64,000 nt of DNA from Prunus persica (lineage: Eukaryota; Streptophyta; Magnoliopsida; Rosales; Rosaceae). The position numbers and the translations under genes are program-made. The notes under the pieces are model-generated. The model made no database searches and had not been told where the DNA came from. It saw nothing but the letters and a program-made list of their open reading frames with translations. The stretch spans positions 3,593,912 to 3,657,911 of the forward strand of contig NC_034013.1 of assembly GCF_000346465.2 (NCBI RefSeq), read 5' to 3'. This document shows, one piece after another, positions 24,649-34,526 of this stretch (its first letter is position 1; every line of letters starts with the position of its first letter).

Positions 24649-25179
24649 GTTTATTTGAGGGATACCCTTGTAGGGCCCACTCTGTATTGTATTTCCCTAA
24701 TCCAAACCATCTCTTTTATAGATACTCATTCAAAGATCATCTCTACAAAAAATCACTTGAATTCGATATCATGTGACCACTCAATTGAGTTATTGAAATT
24801 TTAGTACTTTCTTGATGCACCGTGTTCATTGATTTTGTAGGACACAATTGGATATCGAAACAGTTTCTGATTTGTCTAATTTTTTTCAAGGATGATCTAT
24901 AAATATAGACTTAAAAAATAGATGGTTTCAATCGTTGAAAAAAAATTCTTAGGGGACCCTAAAGGGTGTCCCTCAAATAATTTATTTGAGGGATCCCTCA
25001 ATAGAATGAGACTGTATATATTTATATAACTCAATTGAATGGTCACATGATATCGGATTCAAGTGATTTTTTGTAGAGATGATCTTTGAATGAGTATCTA
25101 CAAAATAGAGGGTTTGGATTAGTGAAATACAATCCGGAGTGGGGCCTACAAGGGGTGTCCCTCAAATAAGCTTATTTTG

Positions 25180-25190
<11 letters not shown>
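24649..25190. mobile_element. Two copies of one MITE in opposite orientation
   Basis: Copy A (about 24,649-24,980) has ends TTATTTGAGGGAYACCCTT and the inverted match. Copy B (about 24,981-25,190) is a partial inverted copy, so 24,650-24,800 and 25,025-25,180 form arms of about 150 bp with high identity. The junction near 24,968-24,994 is itself a small palindrome. Another copy lies at 32,236-32,580. Confidence 0.75.

Positions 25191-25230
<40 letters not shown>
25184..25230. repeat. (AT)n microsatellite
   Basis: About 23 AT units directly after the MITE pair. Confidence 0.95.
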
Positions 25231-25234
<4 letters not shown>

Positions 25235-25308
25235 GAGCTTCCATTAAGGATCCATAATTTCCAAATCCGGGGAGGTATATAAGTTAGTGCTTATAGCACT
25301 TCAAACTG

Positions 25309-26421
25309 ACACAAACTATAATCCACTCTCTTTCCATAATCTCATTACCAACACCCCACGTACCCCACACATAACCAAGCATAGATAGGAATTCTTGAAA
25401 ATAATATAGATATTCGCAATATGCCAAAACCCAAATATATTGCAATTACTTTACAAAAATATCAAGTTTCAACTATTAATTATATAATAAATTCAATAAA
25501 CCAATAAATCATTGTGCATAATTTTTCCGCCATAAAATAATGATCATTATTTGAAAACAATGTCCACTCACAAGTAGTCCCACGCTGCTTAACCCTGAGA
25601 CGTTCCCGCCTGCTGAGTACGAATAGCCGGAGTACCTATTTAAAAACACGAGGGTGAGATTAACATAAATTCCTACACGATCCTAGAGATGCCTAGATTG
25701 ACATATTTGAAAATGAAGTCGATCCAACAGTCCGAACATATCGAACCCGGATAACGTCCAATATGCATAACGCGATCGACAGTCAAACGATAACCAAATT
25801 TAAATCCGAGCATACCATCGTGCTCGGGATGACATGGCGATCATTTTAGGACCAAATGGCCCTCCACAAAGTGGCCCACACCCTACCACAAGAGCCGGCA
25901 GCCCGTGGATAGCCCGAGTAATTTTCGGCAATTGGAAAATCTCTAAACCGCTAGTCAAGACCTATGCCAAAAGATCAAGCACATCAAGAGGAGTAAGTTT
26001 TATACCTGAGTCGAAGATTAATTTGGCCGTTAAAGCCTCAAACGAACGATTTTCTCTTTGAAAACCCTAGAAATTTCTAAGTTTGGATTCAATGACTTCA
26101 GGAAAAAATCACGTCGAGTCTTTGAGGGAAATTACCGAGGGAAGGTAAGGAAGTGTTTTGGTAGTCAATTGGTGGCTGGTGGTGGTCGGAGTTGGCCAGA
26201 AAAGCGGTCGACAACCACGTTTTGAAACAGCCCGTTTTTTAGTCTCCTTTTTTGTTCAATTTTTGGTTTCATCACTTGGAATCATGGCTAGATATGGGTA
26301 TGTATGGAAAGAGGGGAGAGAGACGACGAGTTTGGAAGTTGTAGCACCGGTTTTGGTGGTCAGAAGGCGGAGATATCTCTGTCTAAGATCTGCTATTCAT
26401 GGAGGAGGAGAAAGAGGCAGA

Positions 26422-26471
<50 letters not shown>

Positions 26472-26750
26472 GAATCTGATATTTTAAAAACTGAACTTCG
26501 AAATATTTACGGTTGTGTCACTGGGCTTCAGTTAATCATAACTTCTTCGTTACAACTCTGATTTGAGCCCATTAAGTGTTTACAGACTCATCTCGAGGCG
26601 ATCTATGTCATGGTGCCATTCATTTTCCCAAAATATTCATGGATTAAAAGTGAAAAAAATACCCCTATCCTCGAGGGCAAAATTGTAATTTCATACTTTA
26701 TTAAATTAATTGAATTAAATGAATACTTAAATTTGGGTCGGGATTTTACA
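25309..26750 (-). mobile_element. Probable solo LTR (gypsy-like), about 1.44 kb
   Basis: Read on the minus strand it starts TGTAAAATCCCGACCC, a common opening for plant gypsy LTRs, and contains 'actccggctattcgtact' and 'gtgggactacttgtgagtgg'. The 5 bp AACTG flanks both proposed ends (25,304-25,308 and 26,751-26,755). The inner end (GTTTGTGT) lacks the usual CA, so the left border is tentative. No primer-binding site or coding sequence adjoins it, hence 'solo'. It carries a (GT)n tract. Confidence 0.55.
26425..26462. repeat. (GT)n microsatellite
   Basis: Nineteen GT units inside the LTR, followed by GA units. It produces spurious Val/Cys-rich open frames. Confidence 0.95.
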
Positions 26751-26755
26751 AACTG

Positions 26756-28400
26756 CATTACCATGGAGTGGCTTTAGTTGGCAGGGGGTTTGGCCACTTA
26801 CAGAGGCATTGCTACTGCGCCTTTGATCTTAGCCTCCATCTACAGAGGTCTAAGAGAAGCGACCATTGAGCCCATCAACCTTAATGTAAAAGGACCTTTA
26901 TGATAGTCCAAGTTTGGCTCCAATGGTCGTTTCCAGAGTTGATGGGATGAAAACTACAGACATCCCATGAGGTGGTGCCTTTGAGGGACTTGGTTTTGAG
27001 CCCGATTTCTGGGAAGACAATTGAAGAGTGCTTCACATTCTTCATGGGCAGAAAGACCAGACGTGTTGCTCAATGGCTGATGAGTCTGAAGAAAGGCTAC
27101 TCTTGGTTTAAGAAGAAGCTTATTTATCATGGCCCTAAGGATGCTAATAGGCCATGGATTTTGAGAATATGGAGATATTCTGGTGTCTTCAATCACGAGA
27201 TTTGCCCTGCGGTGGAAAAATGGACACCAGAAATTACCAATATGGTGTAGAGGCTTATAACCCAAAGTTTTTCAGCAAACTGCTTGGATGCCCTTAAGTA
27301 ATCCTCAAGTTGAATTATTTTCTAGTCAACAAGGGTTCATCTTATAGATTCCCCAAGTTGAGCCGGGACAATGTCTTGGGAATTAGGGCTAAGTATGCGG
27401 ATTCTACCCAGGCTCTGGAGTTAAAGTCCTATAAATCTGATTCCTGTTGTATCGAGGCCTTTAAGGCTTGGTGGGATCACTACCAAGGCCGATTCAGGGC
27501 CATAGAAGCTGCATATAAAAAGGTGTTCGAAGGTTTCCCTTTTTGCCTGGAGCTTGGCAAGAGAGAAAAGCAAGCACTTCTTACTCAAATAGCAAAGGAT
27601 AACAAATTTCCAATGATTGGTAAGGAAAGTTCTTAGTTGGGTTAGACTTGAACTTGTTTTTTATTTTTAGTTGGCTTTTGTTTGCTGTTTGTTGTTGGCA
27701 CTAGTTACCAGACTTTCTGTCCAGTCAGCAAGCTGGCGACTGAGAAAGGCAAAGCTACTAGTGAAGGTTCAGGGTCTGTTGAGCCAAAAGCTCTTATTTT
27801 TGTTCAGAGAAAGCAAAATTTGGTGAAGACAGTGCCTTCTATTTCTGTGGTTGCCAAGGCTGCTAGCCCTTCAAAGACTAGCATGCCTGATTCTGATGTA
27901 CCTCTTTTTCTTTCCTCTTCAGATAGAGGCAAAAGAAACCATATTCGTGATCTCTAGGAATTTCTCTTCTTAATTGCATGGATTCTGAATTGTTCCTTTG
28001 TTTGATGCAGTTGAAAAACTGGGTACCAGAAAGTGGTCTTTGCCTGAAGAGTTTGTGAGTGGTGGCGATATGGGCCAGATTCAGCTTGAGCTTACTCAAA
28101 GCAAGCGGGCAAGGACTTCACTTGCAAAGACTCTAGAGTCAACCACTGCTGCCCCTAGGTATTCCTTTATGGCTAGTTATATGTTGATTAGTAGAAACCA
28201 TGGAATTGTCGCTGCTGGTCTTAATTTATTTGTCTGTAGATTCCTTCCCCTCCTTCCTCTCCATTAGCTCCAGTGGCATCTTCAAGCCCAATTCCTAATG
28301 TTGGAGAAGTTCTTCCAAAGGAACCAGTTGGAGCAGGGGAAGTGGAGCCTCATTTTGAAAGGGCTCAGACATGGATTTCTGCCTCAGTAGTACTGAAGTA
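26756..28400 (+). pseudogene. Plant-mobile-domain (PMD, 'aminotransferase-like') pseudogene, TE-associated
   Basis: The segment at about 26,800-26,935 reads, in one frame, LATYRGIATAPLILASIYRG and then NVKGPL, followed by IVQVWLQWSFPEL after a frameshift. That is the core of the plant mobile domain found in MAIL/MAIN proteins and in many transposons. It continues in pieces at 26,972-27,250 (Trp/Lys-rich), 27,310-27,636 (WWDHYQGRF), 27,682-27,957 and 27,998-28,170, then a Pro/Ser-rich segment to about 28,400. Frames are broken by stops and shifts, though some gaps could be introns. The LTR at 25,309-26,750 appears to interrupt its 5' part. No function is claimed. Confidence 0.55.
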
Positions 28401-28544
28401 AGAAATAACCTTATTTTGTGATCAGTGCATAATTGTATATTATTTTGTACCCTTCTAGCTTATGATTTTGTTTTTGTTTTTTTAGTTAAACTTGGACTTT
28501 TAATTTCTTTTGTGTTTGTTTCAATGTATTAAATTTTAGGACTC

Positions 28545-28985
28545 ATTTATGGCATGTTTACTAATCTATAATTGGATTATGAGGAATTGAATTGAGGAGG
28601 AGTTAGATTGAGGATAATTAGATTCTGGATTCCTATTGAACTTGTTTACTAAACTATATGGATTACGGGGAGTTAGATTCTGAAATCATTTTAAAGGTGT
28701 TTACTAAACCATATAAAATTGGGGTAGGAGTGGTACTAACTACTAAAATGTCCTTGTTGTTGGGTTAAAGTAGATGACAAATTTGGAATTTTTAAAATTT
28801 TGTGAGGATATAACGGGTAAAAAAGATGAATTCATAATGGGTTAGCTCTTTCGAAATTAGAATACCACATCCCACCCAAGAATTCAATTCCTAATTTTGT
28901 GTGGGCCCCACTTACTTTTTAATTCCTTGATAACCCCTTTTCAAACCCACACGTGGGTCAATAGGTAACAGTTACCTATTTTCTT
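28545..28985. mobile_element. Possible MITE
   Basis: The phrase 'ggcatgtttactaa' and its variants recur at 28,552, 28,643 and 28,699, with 'ggattatgaggaattga'-like text. This resembles a common MITE type of dicots, but I could not define both ends. Confidence 0.3.
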
Positions 28986-29200
28986 AACTTAAGTGTGGAA
29001 TAAAGCTAGAACCTTTATATACTATGGGCTTTTGAGAGGGTTTTGCCCATTACTGGCCCAAGTCCAAAAAGCCCTTTTCTTTGTTTCTGAAAGAAAGAGG
29101 TTGGGCTTGGGTTTAATGTAATCTTATTTGAGAAATAAAACCATCTTTGACCCATTTTTCAAATATGGTAAAAACAATTTCTTAGTTTATGCACACAACC

Positions 29201-30243
29201 TTAACTCTTAATCACCCCCAAACAATAATTAGCACATATATCAAGTGATTGTCACATTTATTAGGTGTTTGTAATAGGCCTTGTTTGATGGGTAGAACGA
29301 AAATAGGATTGGGACTTGTTCCAGCAAGGCCATCTCCAAGTGAGACCTATATCCTCAGATATAGCCCAAAATCCCCAAAACTCATCTCCAAGAGTGAGCT
29401 ACACAAAGGGCTACAAAAAAAAAGAGGGCTATACAAATTTTTGACAACATCTTCATCATTTTACATATTATCTATAAGGAAGATGCCAAAAAAGCCTTTA
29501 AACTTCATCATTGGTGGGAAATTTTTAAAGGAGTATTTTGACTTTAAAAAGAGAGAAATTCGAGACCGACACTGTGCATGCGAGTTGTTTCCGAATTCGG
29601 ATTCAACATCCAACTATCATCCTACAATTCCGGGAGAAGATGATGATTATTTTTAATTGTTAAGTTGTTGGTTCTAAATTAATATTTAAGTTGTTGTTTT
29701 TAGATTGATCTTTTTTATTTTTAAATGAATTTTTAAGGTTTTTATTTATTTATGAATAGTAGTTTAATTAAATTAACTAATAAATTTACATAATATACTA
29801 AAAATTATTAAAAGATTAATTTTAGCCCTTTGCTGTTGGAGACGGATAAAATGTAACCTAACACTATTCCTTATAAAATTATTTTTTAGAGGACTAAATA
29901 TAACCCTCCCTCTCGGCAAATTGCCTAAAGTCCTAACCCTGTTGGACCAAATCCCAAACTTGTTACATAAAATCCAAATAAAAATTATTTAGACTGTGTA
30001 TCTAAATGATTTTTTTTTTTTGGTACCCGACTTTCCACTTCCACCGCTCTTGCACCTATTGATGCTCCGACGTTAACTTGTAATCACCCCCAAACAATAA
30101 TTAGCATATATATAGTGATTGTCGCATTTATTAAGTGTTTGTAATAGACCAAAAATAGGATTGAGACTTGGTCCAGTAAAGTCCTAATCCTGTTGGACCA
30201 CATCCCAATCTTGTTGCATAAAATCCAAATGAAAATTATATTT
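29201..30243. repeat. ~170 bp segmental duplication, one copy split by a 598 bp insertion
   Basis: Copy 1 is 29,201-29,327 plus 29,926-29,991; copy 2 is 30,073-30,243. Both share 'atcacccccaaacaataatt', 'gcatttattargtgtttg', 'gacttgktccag' and 'cctgttggacca'. Copy 2 is uninterrupted and so shows the pre-insertion site. Confidence 0.75.
29328..29925. mobile_element. 598 bp PIF/Harbinger-like MITE
   Basis: The borders are defined by the uninterrupted copy at 30,177. The insert begins GGCCATCTCCAAG and ends, inverted, GGCAATTTGCCGAG. The target TAA is present at the right (29,926-29,928) and mutated to CAA at the left (29,325-29,327). A 3 bp TAA/TTA duplication is the mark of PIF/Harbinger. The small frame at 29,484-29,656 is not a recognisable gene. 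Confidence 0.6.
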
Positions 30244-31345
30244 GACCTTGCATCCTGATCTAAGCATACAAGTAATGAGAAATCCTGAACTCAACTGTAA
30301 CAAGATGTAATAAGGTGTGGAATGTGGATGGAATCAAAATTGAAGCATGTGTGTGAGGTGGCAAAGACTAGAGAGGGCATAGCCTATTGTGTAGTGTAGC
30401 CAAGCATTGAATTACACCGACTAGTTGTTGGTCCTTCACGGCATTTAAATTCCTTCCAACTACTATGACCACCTCATTTGCCCACCTCTCCACCTCTCCA
30501 CTGTTCTTTTCTTGCTGCATTATTCTCTCATATAAAATATAATTAAATAAAAATGTTAAGAAATGAAACTATTCATTAATCATTTTTCTATGTGAAAAAT
30601 TAAAATAAAAAGCAAAATCAATTGACACATGTTCACAATGCTATTCTTTTTATGATTCGGATTCACATACAACAACAACATCAGTAGGCACCCTTGGAAC
30701 TGAGAAGTTTCTGAGATACAGCCACAATTTTTTGTTCCATGGTTGAGTGGTGAAACTTCGCACATATATGACAATGTCGTATTAAATAATTCTCTAACAT
30801 TTGTAATCCTTCCATCTGAATGGAGCCTAGCGAAGCAATTTCGTTCCTCCATTTTGACGTGTGATACGATAGAAAATGATAAATATTGATGTGCTCTTGA
30901 CACCTACTTTATTTCTCTAATTTTATCTTTCTAGGGAACAAATTCAATGAAGGAGACTATGATGCAAAATAGGACAAGCCGATGGAAGTAAATTTATGAT
31001 TTAGATCAAGTTGCTGAGATACCATGTGAATGAAGAAAGGAAGTGGAAGAGAAAGAGTTGATATATAATACGTCCAGACGACGACATATCACTATTTGTA
31101 CATGTAATGAGTGAGCATCATCACGATTTTATGTGTAACCACCCCCCTCAAACCTACAGTATTCAGATAAGGTTTGCAAACAGTGTTGTTGTCTCTTATT
31201 CAGATTAGATAAAGATAATGGGATTTGCAATTTCTAATAAACAACTAACTTCATAAAAGCGTTTTGACCTTAGTTGTCAAGATGAAAATTCCACAAACCC
31301 AAATGGCATAAATCATTGTTTTGATTGATGAGTTTTAAATAAAAT
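30244..31345. other. Intergenic, no feature recognised
   Basis: A+T-rich DNA without a convincing coding frame or element on either strand. Confidence 0.5.
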
Positions 31346-31349
31346 AAAA

Positions 31350-31690
31350 TAAAAACTTATTTGAGGGATATTGTTAAATTTCAGGGAGACAAGTCAGCGG
31401 CCTACTATTAGCAACACCGATATTGTTCCCAACTTAACCATCCACAAAGCCAATAGTGTGGGATTTTATCACAAAATGTCTTGGTGATATTAGTAGTGGA
31501 ACCATTCATTATACATATCTTGTATTTTCTTTAGTCAAGTTTCCGATGTGAGACTTATATTCTTCAACATATATCTCTATAAAAAATTGCTTGAATTCCT
31601 CAAATGATTTGAACTCAAATAAATGATTGTAATTTTAGTAAATTTTTGAAGCACTGTGTTCGTCTATTTCGTTAATCACAACTAAATATC
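31350..31690. mobile_element. Diverged relative of the TTATTTGAGGG MITE
   Basis: It contains 'acttatttgagggat' near 31,360 and, near 31,580-31,660, the same interior order as the other copies ('ctctataaaaaattgcttgaa', 'attgtaattttagta', 'gaagcactgtgttc'). The region between seems to be a different insertion. Confidence 0.4.
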
Positions 31691-32235
31691 TTTTCATTTG
31701 CCTTTTTTTTTTTGGTAGACGTGGTGTTAAGTACGTTGGTTGGGATAGTAAGTCCACTCACTTCTTAACACCCAAGTTTAAAAGCTATTTTTCATAAATT
31801 TGATTAATTTAAAATAATTTAAACAATCATTTATACACATGTTTGATGGGATTCTATGTCCATGTTTTGCTGGGATTTAATCCTCAAATCGAAAGTCAAA
31901 ACGAAAGTTGATTATTATTATTATTTTATTTTTTATGGCTTCAAAATATGCATGCAGTTGGGATATGCCAACATTTACAACAACATAGTTTTGATTTGAA
32001 AGAGGATGTTGAAGCCAATCCAAGCTCAAAAGTCATTACAATTAAAGGCATGACGTGTACAACCTGATTGCAGTTGCGAGGGCACCGTCTCTCTCAGATG
32101 AGCCTCTTTTGTCAAGACATCTTCATCAGTCCCGTTACCCGTAGAACTCAGAACTTGAAATAAATTTAATGCCAGATGCAACTACTTGTTTTGCATGAAT
32201 CTCTATTTCTAATTCGACGTATAAAGAGGAATCCT

Positions 32236-32580
32236 TCAAATAAGTTTATTTGAGAGACACTCTTGTAGGGCCCATTCTGCATTGTATTTCACTAATCTAA
32301 ACGTCTATTTTATAGATAATCATTCAAAGATTATCTCTACAAAAAATCACTTGAATCCGATATCATTTGACCACCCAATTGAGTTATTGAAATGTTAGTA
32401 CTTTCTTGAAGCACCATGTTAATTGATTTTGTATGACACAATTGGATGTTGAAATGGTTTCCGATTTGTCTAATTTTTTGCAAGAATGATCTATGAATGT
32501 AGACTTAAAAAAATAGATGATTTGGATCATTGAAAAAAAATTCGTAGGGGTCCCTCAATAGAAGGTTCGTTGAGATGGTG
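32236..32580. mobile_element. Second full-length copy of the TTATTTGAGGG MITE
   Basis: Starts 'tttatttgagagacactctt' and ends 'aggggtccctcaata'. The interior matches copy A at 24,649 nearly throughout ('cattcaaagattatctctac', 'tagtactttcttgaagcacc', 'gatttgtctaattttttgca'). Confidence 0.75.
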
Positions 32581-32714
32581 GACAAAACTAAAGGAAGTTG
32601 AAGTTACACCCAAAACTAATTGGTAATAGGAATTATATAATCGTCCCTTAACTTTTTGATATAGAACAACTCTTCAAATAGACAGTGTAGAGAAATGACG
32701 TTTTCTTTGTAGAT

Positions 32715-32875
32715 CTTATTATGTGTTTGTTTTTAGGAAATTTATTGGTTTGAGACTTATTCGGTGCTTAGGATTGGATTGGATCGGATCTTATTTTGTG
32801 TTTGTTTCATTTCCTCCTTCAACATACCGTAAATTTCCAATCCAATCCTAACTAGAGACCAAACAAGCCCTTGGT
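32715..32875. mobile_element. Possible short MITE
   Basis: Begins 'tgtgtttgtttttagg' and ends 'gagaccaaacaagccc', a loose inverted pair with 'caatccaatcc' and 'ggattggattgg' in between. About 160 bp; class uncertain. Confidence 0.3.
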
Positions 32876-33879
32876 GCATTGACGTAGGAATGATCTAAGC
32901 GGAAAGCTCCAGAAATTTCCTCCGCCAACAACGAACCTTTCTCTCGCTGCCAAGGCCTCACTAAGGGCAGGGGAAAATACATTATCAAAGCGGCATGCTC
33001 CATTCAGGTCTGAGGAATATTTTACTTGATTACTTGCATTAGTTGAGGATGGTTAATAAATAAAATAATTTTTAAAAAAAAAGAATTTAGTACAAGCGAT
33101 TGAGAGAATGAGGTTTACACAAATATTCATTGGGTGCTTTGGTGTTTTAAACTTCTGCATGGGTGAATGTGAAAGAGCTCAACCAACTGTTGCTCACATT
33201 TCCTAACAAGAAACATTTTTCTTTGTTTTCATTTTGTTTTTTGTTTTTTGTTTTCATCTTTTCTTATTTCTGGTTATATATATTGATTGGATTTGGCAAC
33301 ACAAGATACCATGTTAAACTACTAAATTTGATCAAAGATTAAGACTTTGAAAACAACCAGAAAAGATTACGACTTTGCAACATAATATAAGCTATAGATA
33401 GACATTTGACAAGAAAATATGTTACCATATAAAAAGCCAATGTTTCTAGGGTTTAATCAAGATGAGTGATGATAATAATGCCCACGTACCCACCAATAAT
33501 TACAACTTTAATGGTTGAGATGAGCAGAACTACCTATGTACCTTGATGCCACCTCATACTTTTAATACACAGGTTCACTGTGGGCCTAAAGAAATCGATG
33601 TTATTATGACAGCTCCAAAGTTTGGGAGAAGAAGAGAATTTACCAGCAATATACTCCACTGCATATAACATAGGATAAAACTTGGCCAGCTAAGCTTTTC
33701 CGATCAATAATGCCTCATGTGGCTTGCTTTTGGTAGCTATTCACAATTGGGTTATCTTTGCATTTATACTATTTCTCAAGCGGTAGGGCATATGCCATCA
33801 AAGCCAAAGGGGTGGCCCCTCAGCTCACATAGAACCACCTCATCCAAATTAAATTCGTTATAGAGAGAGAGTTGTCGCC

Positions 33880-34030
33880 CATCTATGTTATAACGTATAG
33901 ACGAATTATATCACTTGACGGTGTTTCAATATCATATAATAATTTAGTACGAATTACTGTTTATCCATATTATAATATGCAAACAAATTATATCATGTTT
34001 CTGTATTCCAATATCATACAATAATTTTTT
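33880..34030. repeat. Two diverged ~65 bp direct copies
   Basis: Both copies read 'cgaattatatca...tttcaatatcatataataattt' with differences; copies near 33,882-33,944 and 33,966-34,028. They lie 0.5 kb upstream of the ABCB start codon. Confidence 0.6.
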
Positions 34031-34101
34031 CACATAAGCGAAGTAATATCTCATAGCAATCTCCAATATCCCTTCGATCTAGTTTTTGGACTCAAAAAAG
34101 A

Positions 34102-34105
<4 letters not shown>

Positions 34106-34150
<45 letters not shown>
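34106..34150. repeat. (GA)n microsatellite
   Basis: About 22 GA units, 380 bp upstream of the ABCB start. On the minus strand it reads as Ser/Leu repeats, which explains the open frames there. Confidence 0.95.
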
Positions 34151-34153
<3 letters not shown>

Positions 34154-34526
34154 GAATTGAAGTGTCTGATTTCAGCGCAGTTATTATAGGGTGGAGAAAG
34201 GTGCGTAATAACCACAACTGCCACTGGCTCATCTCGCCCACAGTGCTGCCGTAACATAACATGGTCAACCACCCAAGCTGCTTATGACTAGCTCTTAATG
34301 ACTCACATCTAACTTTTTTCTCTCTTTTTATTTCCTTTTTTATTTTTAAATTTTTGGGGTTCTTTTTTGTTTGTATTTCAATGAACCCATCCTCCCATCC
34401 ATATGCTGTAATTTCATAAACAACCTTCACATGTGCACAACCTCATCTTCTTCTTCCTCAGCTCTCATACACACATTGCTCATTCACTTTTATCAAACAC
34501 TTTCTTGAGAGAGTTGAGGCAAATAA

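Noticed and set aside
26158..26561. Two plus-strand frames with Val/Cys repeats.
   Set aside because: They lie within the LTR and run through the (GT)n tract.
34051..34430. Two minus-strand frames with long Ser-Leu runs.
   Set aside because: They are the translation of the (GA)n microsatellite in two frames; no other coding character.
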